Notes: generated by a model from the sequence alone, not told the origin. A stretch of DNA of 64,000 nt from Galaxea fascicularis (GCA_948470475.1 OX419342.1:4789701-4853700); one strand, 5' to 3'; shown: positions 28,991 through 52,882, numbered from the stretch's first letter. Numbers and translations are program-made.

Positions 28991-29754
28991 AGGTTCAATG
29001 TGTTTTTGTTTTTTGTTTTTATTTTATTTTTTTTCCTTGCCTCGTTTAAATCGGAACGTGTAAATGCAACTTATTAAGTTGAGGGTCTGTCAATTGTTGT
29101 CCGTTTGATACGAATCGATTAAAGTCAAATCAGCTGAATTTTAACTTCCTTGGCTTCCCAAGTGCATGAAGTAATAGAATCTCTCGTAAATTAAACAGAA
29201 CATGAAGAGTGCCTGGTATTTCGGGGTTTTGTTTAGTTACAGTGTATATGACCACTCCATCGCTCAGATGTGAACGGCGCTAGGAAGAATGTTGCTAACA
29301 TTTGACAACATGGTTACCGTCTGTTGTTTCGTTCACTTTCTCCAGTATAATTTGCCGTCACAGGTGTGAGCAACATTAATGGCGCACAGACAAAGAATCT
29401 GAAAGGGAATCTCGAAGATTTCTAAGATTTTCCAACTAGATACCCACTTATTTATCAGTATTCATGTGTTCTGTATAGCATCCATGACTTCTTCGTGCTA
29501 TTAACGTTGCTGGTGACTCAAGAAACCCCTGGAAGTAAACATTCTTCAAGAGACTACTGAAAACTTGGAAACATTTCATTTATGTTCGTATTGTTATGAA
29601 CACCAGCAGAATTTGACTGAGGAAAGTAATCCTTAGCTTTTACGACAATTTGTGTATTTATACCCTCAAAGAAAGGAATTTTGTGCGAGTTCCATTTAGT
29701 TGCATTACCACGGATCGGCTTGAAACCCTTCAGGCAGATTTTGAAGGGAACCTT

Positions 29755-30150
29755 CACTCTTACGACAAATTGATGCTAAATTGTTTGTAATGATTATTGG
29801 ATTCCAAAATTTACTTGAAAACGTGAAAATATCTTTCCAGTGTACAAAAAGTTGGGTATCATGAAAGTCTATTTCCATTTTTTGATTTCCCGGGTGCCGC
29901 CATTTTGGATTTTATGACGTAAAAAATGGTTGCAGTCATTGTTTAACACAAACGATTTTCTGTTTCATTGACTCCCTGACAATAGCTGCAACCAATTGAC
30001 GTTATGGAATCCAAAATGACGGCTCCCGGGGAAAAAAGCGTTGGTGATACCCAATTTTTTGTACACCTAAAATATATTTTCACGTTTCAAGTAAATTTTG
30101 GAATCTAATAATTATTTCCAACAATTAAGCGTCAATTTGTCGTAAGAGTG
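29755..30150. mobile_element. 396-bp foldback element with long inverted arms
   Basis: The left arm (CACTCTTACGACAAATTGA, TTGGATTCCAAAATTTACTT, ACGTGAAAATAT) reappears inverted at the right end (about 30068-30150). A second inner pair joins GTGTACAAAAAGTTGGGTAT to ATACCCAATTTTTTGTACAC, and a third joins GCCGCCATTTTGGATT to AATCCAAAATGACGGC. The whole element can fold on itself. Non-coding. Confidence 0.8.
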
Positions 30151-32996
30151 GAGGTTAAGACGGCGAGAATTTTGTCATCTGAACACGATTTTGTTCGGGT
30201 TTTCTTTCGCAAGTTGTCATTTAGGGGTTATTTATTACACTTAATTCTAAGAATCGTATATCAGTTGCATTTAATACTTTCGTCTACCATCAAGAAATTC
30301 TTAAAAAGGATACTTTTTACCTCTTTTTTCGTGCTTGTTAAATTATTGTGACCATGGAGTTCTTGGAATACATACTCGACTCGAATATCATTAAACAGCA
30401 TAATTTTAGACCAATTTTCTTTGTATCTTTGTACTCGAATTTTTTGCAGTAAAGTAAAATTGATTAACGCAATGTTCAAGTTATTATGGCGGTTTTCTAA
30501 TGGCTGGTGAAAGAAACTCGTTAAACCGGATTGTCGACAGTTTCAACCAATCACAGAACAGATATTTAGGAGGTGCGAGCATTTTTCCCACGCTTGGCAT
30601 GGGTTATTTATTCCCGCACTTTCTGCTGGCCGCATGTGCCTAAGTTACACGTTTTCCCGCGCTTGGCGCGGTCTCCACGTTTTCTGCTCGAGTTTTGATT
30701 GGTTGATGACGTCTGATGTGATGCAAATGGTGATGGTTTGACGAAAGTCGTAATAAAACCGTTCTATCATAAATAAACGATCTTTTCCAGGTTTACGCGA
30801 GGCTAGTTCAAATTAATGCAGTAATATAACGCAACCCTGGAATAACGAGGATTTTCTTGCAAAGATTCAACAAGTAGGAAATTCTTGTTTGAAAAAATTT
30901 CGCCCATCAAGACAGTTGTTAAAATTGTTTTCTTGATGTAAAACTCGAGGTTTTGCATCGCAATTTTTTTTTTCTCGCAGCGTAGAATATTGGAAACTTT
31001 TGTTTTGTATCGGGAACATTCGTTATTCCACCGTTGCATTTTTGTTCCTTTTCTTTTTTGGCTTAAAGAAATTCTGCAGTACGCCGAGTATCATTCCACT
31101 AAGTTTTAGCTCTTATAGACGTGTAAATCTTTCTCTGCAAACCAAGCTATTTGGCGCGATTTGTATATCAAATAGTCATCCGTTCCTGCAACTTTCGTTT
31201 GAACCTTAGATAACCAGTGCTCCGGTAATAAAATAAAAATACATCCATGATAGTTTTGTATGTGTTGACACAGAAATAATGAAAGATGTATTTTTCATCT
31301 TGTGTCTTCGGAACTGAGCACACACAAAAGCTTGGCAACCAGAGTGAAAGCAGGGTCATCCATTGGTTGCGCAAAACAAAAGGCATTTATCTTTGTCATG
31401 ACGTAGCCTACAATTTCCCTCATCCGAGATACTGGCGCGGGCGATACACCTAAGTGTATTACGTTAACGCGGGCGAAACCGCCTCCCATAACGAGTCACG
31501 TGCACTCGCGTGTTTCGCCTTCTCTGGCATACAGGCGAAGTAGAGTAAGACTCAATTCAAGTTTTGTTCAGAAGATGTTTCCCAGTTAAACCCGAATAAT
31601 CTGGGCGGCGTGTACCTAGGTTTTTCTGTTAAAAAAGAAACGTTAGCCGGAAAGTAACGTTTTGTTGCGGAGGCAGATGGAAGAGGGAAACACCTTTTTT
31701 TTCCACTTTTCCACACTTAAGGCTCTGGAAACGAGAGTGGGAAGAGCCGACACTGAACACGCATGCGTATACTGTAGTTGTTGTTAACCTTGTGCAGACA
31801 AGTCAACTGGGAGCTGGTGCGTGACTCACCCGTAAGTGATGGATAAATGATTGTGGATACGCGAAAATCATATATGTGAACTGCGGGTGAAAAAGGTTAG
31901 ATGAACCCTCACACGTCGACAGCTGTTGACCAATCATAGCGGTGCGCTGGTCGTGCAAGGCTAGGCTGACGTTGCCACCTCGTGTTCGAAGCGACAACTT
32001 CAAATTAATTGGCTAGATTCTCATGTTCTTGAAGCGTTGGAAAAAGTCTGTCTATTAAAATCTTGCTGTGAGGGAAATATCATCTTCCAACTACACTCCA
32101 GTGAAATAAACGAGTGATTGAGATGAATGAACTCCCAAGTTTGGCCGGCCTTCTTTCGTCGCCTTCTCTGCTGGTTAGCTCCCACATATCTTGCCGTGGA
32201 GCTTAAAAATCAGCTGAAATGAGGCTTCAAGGCCCCGGACTGTCGAAAAAAAGAACAACATTTGATAAGGTACGTCAACTTTGATGATTCCTTAATAACT
32301 CGCAGTTCATTCACCTCCTCAAGTACAGCTAAAATCCACAGTGGTCCGTTCTCGAACCTGGGGTTTCTGTGACCTATGCAAACTTGACTACAGGAATCCT
32401 ATGCTCAAAACCAGACCGCTATGATTCTAGCTTTACAGTCTTATGAAGATAACAAACTGGGGTTAATTAGGTTCGCTCCTCTTAGTCTTGTTGTGCTAAC
32501 CAAACCAAGTTCGAACGAGTATTTTCTCCACATTACAAAGCCAAGTAAATGAATCAGTTGAAACAGGGCGGCAAACCAAAATGTAATCGTGCCAACATGA
32601 CTCCTTTATTGAACTACTTTTCCCAGATTGGCGCATATTTCATGGCCCCAATCTGCCGCAGAAAAAATAACCTCCACCAGACACTAACCCCTCTTCCTCG
32701 AAAAAAGGGGCGGGTTTTATCAGCATTTCGCATGGAGATCCTGTTGTTTCGGTAGAAACGTCGTTTGAAAAGCTTAAGTCCACCCCTGATATTCCATACT
32801 AGGTACACTTTTTCGGCAATCGGATTCGCAGATCGTAATCTGTCCCTCAAGCGTTTTTCCAGCAGCTAGCAGGTTAAAAAACACGCGGGAGGGAAAGGGC
32901 TGGAACTGAACGGAGCAGAGATGTTTTCTTCATCCTTGTTACCTCATGTCATTTACGTTTACCTAGGCCTTGCTCCTTTATAAGCTAAAGAAAGCT

Positions 32997-33086
32997 TAGC
33001 CTGAGTATCAGGCACTTTCGGGAAAGCGGGGACGAGGGGCCCTCTTTTTGCCTTCCCCACCCTAGAAACGCCTGATACTCAGGCTA
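32997..33086. repeat. Hairpin repeat TAGCCTGAGTATCAGGC
   Basis: TAGCCTGAGTATCAGGC at 32997-33013 is the exact complement of 33070-33086. The 56-base centre is GC-rich. A short MITE-like hairpin. Confidence 0.75.
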
Positions 33087-34176
33087 GAGAAAGCTGTATT
33101 TCAAAGGTAAATAAACAGCAACAGTTTATTCTTAGTAGTTCATCGTATTAACAACTGCACTCCCAACCCTCGTTGAATAATAAGAATAACAGAATACGCT
33201 TTGTACATTTTCCCTTGGTTGGAATTCCCAAAAAGCTCCACCCTTTTAATTTCCGAGTTTGCCTCATTATTTTTATTCTTTTCAATCATGGCAGCTAATT
33301 GAAACGGAGGCTGTCCCTTTACAACTTATGAATTGAAATTCCAAGACCTGTTTCCATTCCAGAGACTAATGTCTCCAGTAATGAATCGATGGAAAGATTT
33401 CATTGAGCAGAGAAGACAGTTTTTAGGTCGAAATATAACAAATTGTCATAGCGAAGAAACTTTGCTTTTCCACCCTTGTACTGTCATCATTTTTTATTAT
33501 TTCCGCCGTTTTCTCCCCCCTCTATTCCATCCAACCTTGAATCCAGGGCTTTGCCGTTTTATTTCACTGCCAGCCTGAAACACCGTGAGCTCCTTAAGTA
33601 GCGGCCGGTAATGGCCGCTACTCCGGCTCACTCCATTCAGTACTTAAGCATTGAATCCAGTTCATTTCAATTGCCACTAATGGAGTTGATAAAAATTACC
33701 CTCCAAAGGTAAGCTCGTAATGTTCAATAATCTTTTAACTTATTTCCCAACATTTCCTTGGTTTAAGTAGTGAGAATTTGATTGCGTCTCTCAAAACTCG
33801 CCTAGACCTGGTTTAGGGAGATACCTTCGCTCAGCAAGGAATAAGCATTGTCAAGGGATTTTAGATGTCATTAAGTCTTAGGGACTATTATTTTACAACT
33901 AATCAAACGTTGGTCAAACTGCTCAAAGTACCCGAGCCCCTATATCCCGGCGGGTTAGAATTGTTTCCAGTTCTCACTCCAAAGCATGAGATGAATAGAC
34001 GCCTGATGGTTTTGCCCGATTTGTGTAGAGAACATTCTTAATCTAAAATAGTTTACCTCGTCTCGATCTCGATCAAAGTTACATAAGTTATACATACTAA
34101 AACATACAAACTCGCTCTCGGCTTAAAGCACGAGTGATCTGGTACAATAAAATAAAGATTATGTTAGAGAAAGCCA

Positions 34177-34182
34177 TTTATT
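34177..34182 (-). terminator. Candidate poly(A) signal AATAAA for B56
   Basis: AATAAA on the minus strand, 221 bases beyond the B56 stop codon. The implied 3' UTR would include the hairpin element at 34264-34360. Cleavage position is inferred only. Confidence 0.4.
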
Positions 34183-34263
34183 TGATATGGTTAAAATAGG
34201 TAAAATTTCGCAGCAGGTTCCTCATTCCATTCTTACACCGAAAAAGTGAAATACTTCGCTGAT

Positions 34264-34360
34264 AGTCTGCAATGTCAGCCGTCTCCTCCCCCTAACCCGG
34301 AGGGAGGGGCGGAGAGAAACACCGTGGGTTAGGGAGAGGCAACATCTGACATTACAGACT
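34264..34360. mobile_element. Foldback element in predicted B56 3' UTR
   Basis: AGTCTGCAATGTCAGCCGTC plus CTCCCCCTAACCC on the left pairs with GGGTTAGGGAGAGGCAACAT plus CTGACATTACAGACT on the right. It ends 43 bases from the B56 stop codon, so it is probably transcribed in the 3' UTR as a hairpin. Confidence 0.7.
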
Positions 34361-34402
34361 AACTTCGCCGAGTGTGTTAACGCATTCATAATATTTGCTA
34401 TT

Positions 34403-46190
<11,788 letters not shown>

Positions 46191-46325
46191 CGTCGCGATC
46201 CATTTAGCCAATGCAAAGGAGAATCATTACGAAATAAACACGATTTCTGCTGTTACGAAGTTGTGCTTGTGGAGATCGATATCATACACAGTAGCATTTC
46301 GAAAGCAGCCGCTGGCTGTTTTCTG

Positions 46326-46330
46326 ATTGG
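46326..46330 (-). promoter_or_regulatory. CCAAT box upstream of B56
   Basis: CCAATCAG on the minus strand, about 136 bases upstream of the B56 ATG, in a region with no TATA box. A plausible NF-Y site; no other core element was recognised. Confidence 0.35.
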
Positions 46331-46944
46331 TGGATATTTCCTATGGTATTCGAAAAATCACGTGGTCTGTTTCTTCGACGAAAGCGCGGGAAGATATGCG
46401 AATATTTGTATAAATCACCTGCAGATATCTGGATACCAGGCTAATATGGTGGATTAAAAATTATTTTCAAAATCTTTGCGCGGTTCTTTTTTCAGCAAAA
46501 AGGCCATTGAAACAAACAGAACGAAAAGAAGGGGGGGGCACATGCTTGTAACGACTTGGCTTGCTTGTGGCAGGAATGTTCCAACTGGCGAGCGGATTAA
46601 TATTATTTTTAGGCCAAGCAGGAAGTCTCTGTTAAAATGAAACAAACGAATTAAGAAAATCTGGGTCTTTGCCTACTTCAGGAGCCCTATAAAAAAAGTC
46701 CCTCAAATTTTATATCATCATGGAGAATTAGATCTTTTGAAAATTACAAAATGAGAATGAAGGCTAAACATACACTCGTGTTGAAGCAAACAATCAAATA
46801 ACGTTTTCCACGAGCTAAGCAGAAAAATCGCATCAATGCTTTACATGTGCGCGCTCACGCAATCATGCACGCGCTTATGCGCGCGACTGTGACGTACGAA
46901 ACCTTGCTGTATATGTATGGCTTCAACTGTGACTGAATCAGCCT

Positions 46945-47091
46945 GGCCCCGGTTGTTCAAACGTTGGATAGCGCAATCCACCGGATAAATATCTATCCAG
47001 TGGATAGTGCAATTAGCTTTCCCATTACTTATCCGCTGGATAGTGATTTATCCGGTGGATTGCGCTATCCAACGTTTGAACAACCGGGGCC
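46945..47091. mobile_element. Palindromic MITE, family D copy 1
   Basis: GGCCCCGGTTGTTCAAACGT at the left is mirrored by ACGTTTGAACAACCGGGGCC at the right. Inner GGATAAAT/ATTTATCC and CACCGGAT/ATCCGGTG units extend pairing over the whole 147 bases. A second copy lies at 52745. Confidence 0.85.
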
Positions 47092-47165
47092 TGGTTGAAA
47101 AGAAGCTTTTACACGTAAGATATAGGATCATTTTTAAGATTGGCTAAACAAAATTGCGAGATTAA

Positions 47166-47935
47166 GGTGGCCGAACACAGTTTTTAAGTGCCTATACCTA
47201 ATACACCATTACTTTAAAACTATTTATGCTTTAGCGCCCATTTTTTGCAAGAGCCACGTTTAACTACGGAAGTATTTATTCTCGCATTTTGGCCAGGGTG
47301 TGTGCTGTTGCCATGGCAACAGGGCTGGTTAAAAACAAGGCTTAAAAAATAGTTTTTGTTTATTTTTTAAAAATTTAGTCGTTTGATTGTTTTCATCGTT
47401 TGCCCACTACGAATTGACATTAAGTCCCGTCTGTCAACACTGTTCTAATAAAATTTTGACATAGGCGATTTTCGTGATTCGCCGTAAATCGTTTTCTGTA
47501 TTATTAAAAATTCCCTATGTCAAAATTCCTATTTTTCTTGATAGATCATTCACGTGGTTGATGAACTATTTTCTTGCAAAATTTCTTGAAATTCTAACGA
47601 CTGGATTGTTAGAAATCGGCAAGTTTGTGCAAAAGCAATCGGTCTCAATTTTTTGAGCAACTGCGCATGCGCTGCATTTAACTGGGTTCTTTCGATTCGG
47701 AAAAATCCGAGAATTGCTGGGTACTTTGCATCGTTACCTTTTCTAACATACCTTTGTTATAAAAGACTAAAGCCATCAGTGCACTGCGGTCAATTGTGAA
47801 GAAAATAGCAAAGATAGAGCGGCATTGAGCAAATAAAATGATCGCTGTATCAACAGCATGTTTGTTTTTGCAATCCTTGTGCGCGCGCTGAATCGCATCA
47901 GCAAGAGCGCGCGCGAAAAACTGTGTTCGGCCACC
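47166..47935. mobile_element. TTAA-flanked non-autonomous DNA transposon
   Basis: Exact 20-bp inverted ends, GGTGGCCGAACACAGTTTTT at 47166-47185 and its complement at 47916-47935, each flanked by TTAA (47162-47165, 47936-47939). A TTAA target duplication is the mark of piggyBac and Kolobok superfamilies. The 770-bp interior has no transposase-like ORF (longest about 60 codons). Confidence 0.8.
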
Positions 47936-48199
47936 TTAAGTGCTTTCTGAGCGGCTTTGGCTTGATTGATTTAGCATCTTCTTTACTTGTATTTTTAACT
48001 CGGTGCTCAATAGAACGAAACTACAGATGTACTACAGTCGCTTGTTCACTGTAGTTCAGGATACGCGCAATTGGCCAACTTTGGCAAAATCGCCCAAATA
48101 AGCCAATATAACATTCTCGCATATTACTGACCAATGTTAGCACGTCTAGACTATACGGGATGATGCTGATAACGTCTTAGATAGATAGATAGTTTAATT

Positions 48200-48489
48200 A
48201 ACAATTAGACCCGTAGCCCGCAAGGGCTAGGTAGATCTAATCCGGAGGTCGTGGGTTCGATTCCCACCGAGGTCATAAGAATTTTTTCTTTGCCTCGTGT
48301 GGTTCCCTGATACCCTTTACTAGGGCTAACGCCCAGTGGGTTTTTCATGGGTTTCTCTAGCACTTTAATTTACACTGCAGAGTTAATTCTCTGTTTCACC
48401 ACTTGTGTTTATAGTGCTACGCGGCACAACATATATATGTACCCCTACGGGTCAATAGCCCATGAGGCGAAGCCGAATGGGCTATTGAC

Positions 48490-48522
<33 letters not shown>
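48200..48522. mobile_element. Composite repeat with AACAATTAGACCC inverted ends and tRNA-like box
   Basis: AACAATTAGACCC (48200) and GGGTCTAATTGTT (48510) are inverted. Inside are a B-box-like GTGGGTTCGATTCCCAC (about 48250-48266) and an exact 16-bp hairpin, CGGGTCAATAGCCCAT at 48448 and its complement at 48477. Confidence 0.6.
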
Positions 48523-48523
<1 letters not shown>

Positions 48524-48665
48524 TAGTATCACTCAACTAGTCGGACAGAAAAGGCAATAATAAAGTTAGCAAATGCAAGTTGAAGAAATATTTATTTGGG
48601 AATAAAACGAAAGAAAGTGTAACGCTCGATTGCTACTCAAGGACTATTAATAGTCCTCTAGTAGC

Positions 48666-48703
<38 letters not shown>

Positions 48704-48718
48704 GTTGGGTGATACTAA
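48523..48718. mobile_element. MITE with TTAGTATCACTCAACTAGT termini
   Basis: The 19-base left end pairs with ACTAGTTGGGTGATACTAA at 48700-48718 with one mismatch-type difference. Central GGACTATTAATAGTCC is a palindrome. It abuts the preceding composite repeat directly. Confidence 0.7.
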
Positions 48719-49059
48719 TAAGCAATACATCGCAACCCGAAGGCTGAATTGTGCATTTAATTTACAAATAGATCGATAAAAAGTATGTAACGAACTAAGC
48801 ACAATAGATAAAAGTATAAAAAATATTATAAAAGGGAAGCTGAGAAACTATATATATATATATATATAATCAATACAGGATCTAATAAAAAAACTATTTC
48901 TAAAACGATCTGTTTTGCATTTAGGTAAGGTAAAATGCCTGTTGCACCTTAGAGTATAACGTCACGGTCCACTAAATGGTATTAAACTGTTCAGACGGTG
49001 TTCTGGGTCCTTAGTAATAGTGTCGAAAGTATTAGTGCAAAGCCCCGTGATGAAATCTA

Positions 49060-49375
49060 AAATGGGGACAATGTTCACTCGTTCGATGGTAGGGTAGTCC
49101 AGAACATATTAATGATTGACATGGCCTGCTTTTCAACTCGCACCAACTCATCTTTTAGGTACTTTCGCAGGGCATAAAAAAAGACAGGTACTGCGTACGT
49201 TAGAACAGAGCGTATACAAGCAGTGTAAAAGGTGGACATATCTTGCTGGGGAACTCTTGATCTTTTTAACTGCACTAAGAAAATACAGACGCTTTGACGC
49301 TTTCTTGATGACGTCACTAATATGTTCGTTCCACGTAAGATTACTCGATATGGTCAAACCTTATCTTGACCTCTA
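49060..49375 (-). pseudogene. LINE reverse-transcriptase C-terminal fragment (frameshifted)
   Basis: Two overlapping minus-strand frames together resemble the end of a CR1/L2/jockey-type ORF2. One reads LTISSNLTWNEHISDVIKKA and then KRLYFL. After a frameshift the other gives VQLKRSRVPQQDMSTFYTAC and SVLTYAVPVFFYAL. The frames are interrupted, so it is a dead copy. Confidence 0.7.
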
Positions 49376-49439
49376 AATGCGCTGATCACGAAGATGTTTG
49401 TAATCATCGCAGTTTTACTTAAGCAGCAATGAAAGAAAA

Positions 49440-49515
49440 ATTCAGGCTTGCGCGGGAGTTAAACCCATGCCCTCTGCGATACTGGTTTACCAACTGAGCT
49501 AAGAAGCTAACTTGG
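49440..49515 (-). mobile_element. tRNA-like SINE head
   Basis: The minus strand reads CTTAGCTCAGTTGGTAAACC (A-box-like) and GGGTTTAACTCCCGC (B-box-like) about 30 bases later. Stem pairing is poor. Probably a SINE remnant rather than a tRNA gene. Confidence 0.5.
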
Positions 49516-50058
49516 AGCTGGTCCGGCATTTTGTAGGTTCATTATAAACACGTTAAGGAAGAATAGATTTGCCGATCAGTGGCTCAAATTGAAAAAAATA
49601 TTTCCATGCTAGGATGTATAAACCCTCATGGGTTTAATGTGTTCCTATAAGCGGTGACGTAAGCTCATATCTGTTGATACATTGACCATTGTTACTTGAT
49701 AGGACAAAATGGGTCAAAAGGTGCTGATAACAGGCAGTCATTCTTTGCAAGGAAGATATTAGACTCTAGCGGCAAAAATGGTCTAATATATGCCTTTGTT
49801 AACCGGGACGATCAAACGTATGCATTGAGCAATGATGCTCGTTGATAGTCCGTACTGTCGATATTGGCAAATATTGTCGGATACAGTAGAACACAATCAC
49901 GTTTAAAATTGTAAATGGTTTGTATCCAGGAGTCATATCATGATGAATATTCCGTTCGGGTTGTCGAAACGTCAGTCAATGTCACCTTAAACAGTCCTTC
50001 TCAGAACCACACTCACCCGGACGATCGTACTCCACTCTTAGTTCTTAACTAAGCGAAT

Positions 50059-50135
50059 CTTGACTAATGTTGTCCTTGACTCATTTGACCTTGACTCATG
50101 TTGACCTAGACTCATGTTGTCCTAAACTATGACTC
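50059..50135. repeat. 16-bp degenerate tandem repeat
   Basis: About five units of CTTGACTCATGTTGAC with substitutions. Confidence 0.65.
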
Positions 50136-51409
50136 AATTCCCAATTTTAGTCCGTACTGGTCTGACCCTGCTCAGCTAGAATTCCCTGCTATCTTATAAT
50201 TGTATGTGCTTGCCCATACTCAGGGGCACTCAGCGACAAGTTTCGGTAGATATCTGTCCGGTGGAGGGTAGCTCGCCTTAGGTTTTCGGCGTCGATCAAA
50301 GAGTGCACTCGGATTTTCGTAACTGAGACGTGGCCTAAAACTGAGATTCACAATGGGGAAATAATAACCCCTGACGTTTTAGGAAGGGTCATATTTGCAG
50401 TTTTTGGCAGTCAAAAACGTCAGCTAGCGTTTTCGGAAAGCAAATAGTTTCCAAGAAAGTTCTCGGAAAGTTTACTTAAGTCGGGCAATTTCCCAAAGGA
50501 AGATTTTGTTCCCTAAAATTTTCGGGCAATTCAGTAAAATTTCAGCTAAGGAATCCGAATAGACCAAATTCGTCTAACTTATGGAAACATCACTTTAAAC
50601 AGACTTCAAACACCATAAAGTATTACAAAATGTTTTTTAAAGCTTTTAGTTGATTTGGCTCGTTGGGTACTCCTACATACTGTCGGAGAGACTGGAACAG
50701 AATATCAATAAACCTTCTCAAGCGCGCCACGATTTTCAGCTTTCGTCACAGATGGTCCCACTGACGACTTCGAAACATGACAGTTATGTTAAGCACTTGA
50801 TACCAGAGCCACAGCGGAAGCTTAACGGAACTTCTCCGACTTCCTGTGTTGTGCTCGCCTTCAGTACTGGTGACTCTTCAAACTTTATTTGAGCTTATAT
50901 TGGTCTGATCGGCCAACATAAACCAAACATTTACTCACACCAATGTTATTGTGTTTTTCTTCATTCGTTTTATCACGGCATGTTCGTCGATAAACCTCAC
51001 AGAACTTCGGATCCAAATACACGGAGCAGAAACACACATACACACTAAGCGTCGACTAGACAGCTCACCAAGCACTCCTCTTGAAAGAAGGATGATATTG
51101 TGTGTCGTGCCCAGGTCTGCGCCGGCGTGTGATTTCAATTATTAATAGTGAAATGAAAAGACAGCAACTGATTATATTTCTCTCTAATATCATTCTCGCC
51201 GATGATCATCAAGAAAAGTTAAATCCATAACTTAAACAATTTTACTCAGTAATAGGAAAACACACGCACCAAATAGAGTGAAGTTTGCTCCAGACTGAAA
51301 AGCAATAAAAAAGTTTACTGAAAACTAACGCGTTGATAATAAGAATAAGTGCGGTTGTGAAAACAATCTTTAACACGGTTTATCTGGCCTAATCGTAACA
51401 TACAAGAAG

Positions 51410-51930
51410 CAACAGTTGCAGTCATGATCGTCAAAAGTTAAACTTGTATCCAGTATAACACCAAGGTCTCTGCAGCTTAAAGTTGCGAGTCTTACCGGCT
51501 CCAAGTTTACTTCCACAAACTACCGAGGAGGCTTCGTCTTGTCAGGGCTTAACAGTAACTGGTTATCGAAGCACCAGTTACTTATTCTTGTAATGTCTTC
51601 ATTTATTTCTGCTACTATGCGTGATTGGTCTTAAAGTCGGAAAGACAGCAAGAGCTTAGTGACGTCCACGTAGCACTAGACAGAACAATGTCATGGAATT
51701 GATGGCAAATCGTTCATGTAAATGCTAAAGAGGAGTGGTCCGCGAGGTCCTAATATACTCCCCTGAGGCACACCACTGACCACTTGCAAGCTTGTAACCA
51801 ATTATCCTTGTAACCAATCAGAAATCGCAGAAAATACGGGCAAATATATGGCTTCAAACCCAGTTAAATTAGAGGAGTCTTGACGAACAGATAATCACTG
51901 TTATTCTTCAAACAACCTCTCCTTGAGAGA
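51410..51930 (-). pseudogene. LINE reverse-transcriptase fragment (GVPQGS region)
   Basis: On the minus strand, near 51725-51780, the frame reads VSGVPQGSILGPRGPLLFSI and then YMNDLPSIP before a stop. This is the conserved RT block of non-LTR retrotransposons, with an extra RG. Further on, INEDITRISNWCFDNQLLL and then RDLGVILDTSLTF match the segment after the catalytic motif. Stops and frame changes show decay. Confidence 0.75.
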
Positions 51931-52336
51931 CCTTTTGGCAATAAGCACCACCATTCCAATAATCATTTCTACAACACATGCGTATTAAAGCCTTCCTCTA
52001 CAGCAACAGTCTGGCTGTTCTGGTCCCCAGAGACCACGATTCTTTCGGTCAGCGTCGAGAATGGCCGGTCCAAATTTGGTTGGGTATTGCGGACAAATAG
52101 GCGAGCCGGAATGAATCTTGTTTGCAAACATGGCGTCAAAGCCGGTCAAGAAGCACGACTCCGAAAATTGTCAGTTTTTCTTCCTTGTAACAATAAAGTG
52201 TTTTATTATATCTCTCAGATAGTACGCGCGCTGTGACTGGTCAGTTTTGAGGGCTGTGCTCTGTTGTACGGCCCGCTAAATTTGAAAGTTTCCTTTTTTG
52301 CGCGCCTGATTAACTTCATAGATATAATAAATATCT

Positions 52337-52398
52337 TACTAACCTCTTTTTCTTGGTCCGTAACTTACAGTACGGACCTTGAACTCGGTTAGTAAAAG
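52337..52398. repeat. Hairpin repeat TTACTAACC...GGTTAGTAA
   Basis: Outer CTTACTAACC and GGTTAGTAA pair. The inner GGTCCGTA and TACGGACC flank an 8-base loop. A small dispersed hairpin. Confidence 0.65.
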
Positions 52399-52744
52399 GT
52401 ATTAAAGCCACCCCATAGATTTTTTTTACAGCCAAGGCCAAGGAGGAGGGAATAACATTATTTTTCGAGTCATTCTATGGTGCAAAAATCAATGTGGACG
52501 ATAGCCACTCATTATTACAATATCACCAACTATCAAGAATTTGTGGCGATGATAAACATTTTAATTTAAGAAGAAGCAGGAAACGGTGGTTAGGACGAAA
52601 CGGGGTAAAACAGTTGCTGTTAGCCCTAGCCACCGCTAGGGCTAAATGGAAAAAGGGATCGAAAGGGAAAAGGGTCAAAAGAGTAAGACAGCAGCTGCCG
52701 AGAGTCCAATAGGAAACTGCTGCGGCTGTTGTTGTTTTCTGACC

Positions 52745-52882
52745 AGGCCCCGGTTGTTCAAACGTTGGATAGCGCTATCCACCGGATAAATCACTATCCA
52801 GCGGATAAGTATTTGGAAAGCTAATTGCACTATCCACTGGATAGATATTTATCCGGTGGATAGTGCTATTCAACCAGGGCCA
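52745..52882. mobile_element. Palindromic MITE, family D copy 2
   Basis: Same left end as 46945 (GGCCCCGGTTGTTCAAACGT), same ATCCACCGGATAAAT units, right end eroded (CTATTCAACCAGGGCC). Older than copy 1 by pairing quality. Confidence 0.8.

Larger units (their letters stand above)
28228..34402. other. Spacer between convergent PKC and B56 genes
   Basis: Contains the 3' ends of both genes. No canonical AATAAA was seen close after the PKC stop; AGTAAATAAT near 28612 is a weak possibility. It holds foldback elements at 28788-28990, 29755-30150 and 32997-33086. The section 30480-32960 has no recognisable gene; it includes GC-richer stretches with CCCGCGCTTGGCGCGG-like palindromic bits near 30655. 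ORFs here look random. Confidence 0.6.

Noticed and set aside
52131..52190. ATGGCGTCAAAGCC start-like sequence with good Kozak context
   Set aside because: The frame ends soon, there is no consensus donor, and no following exon was found.
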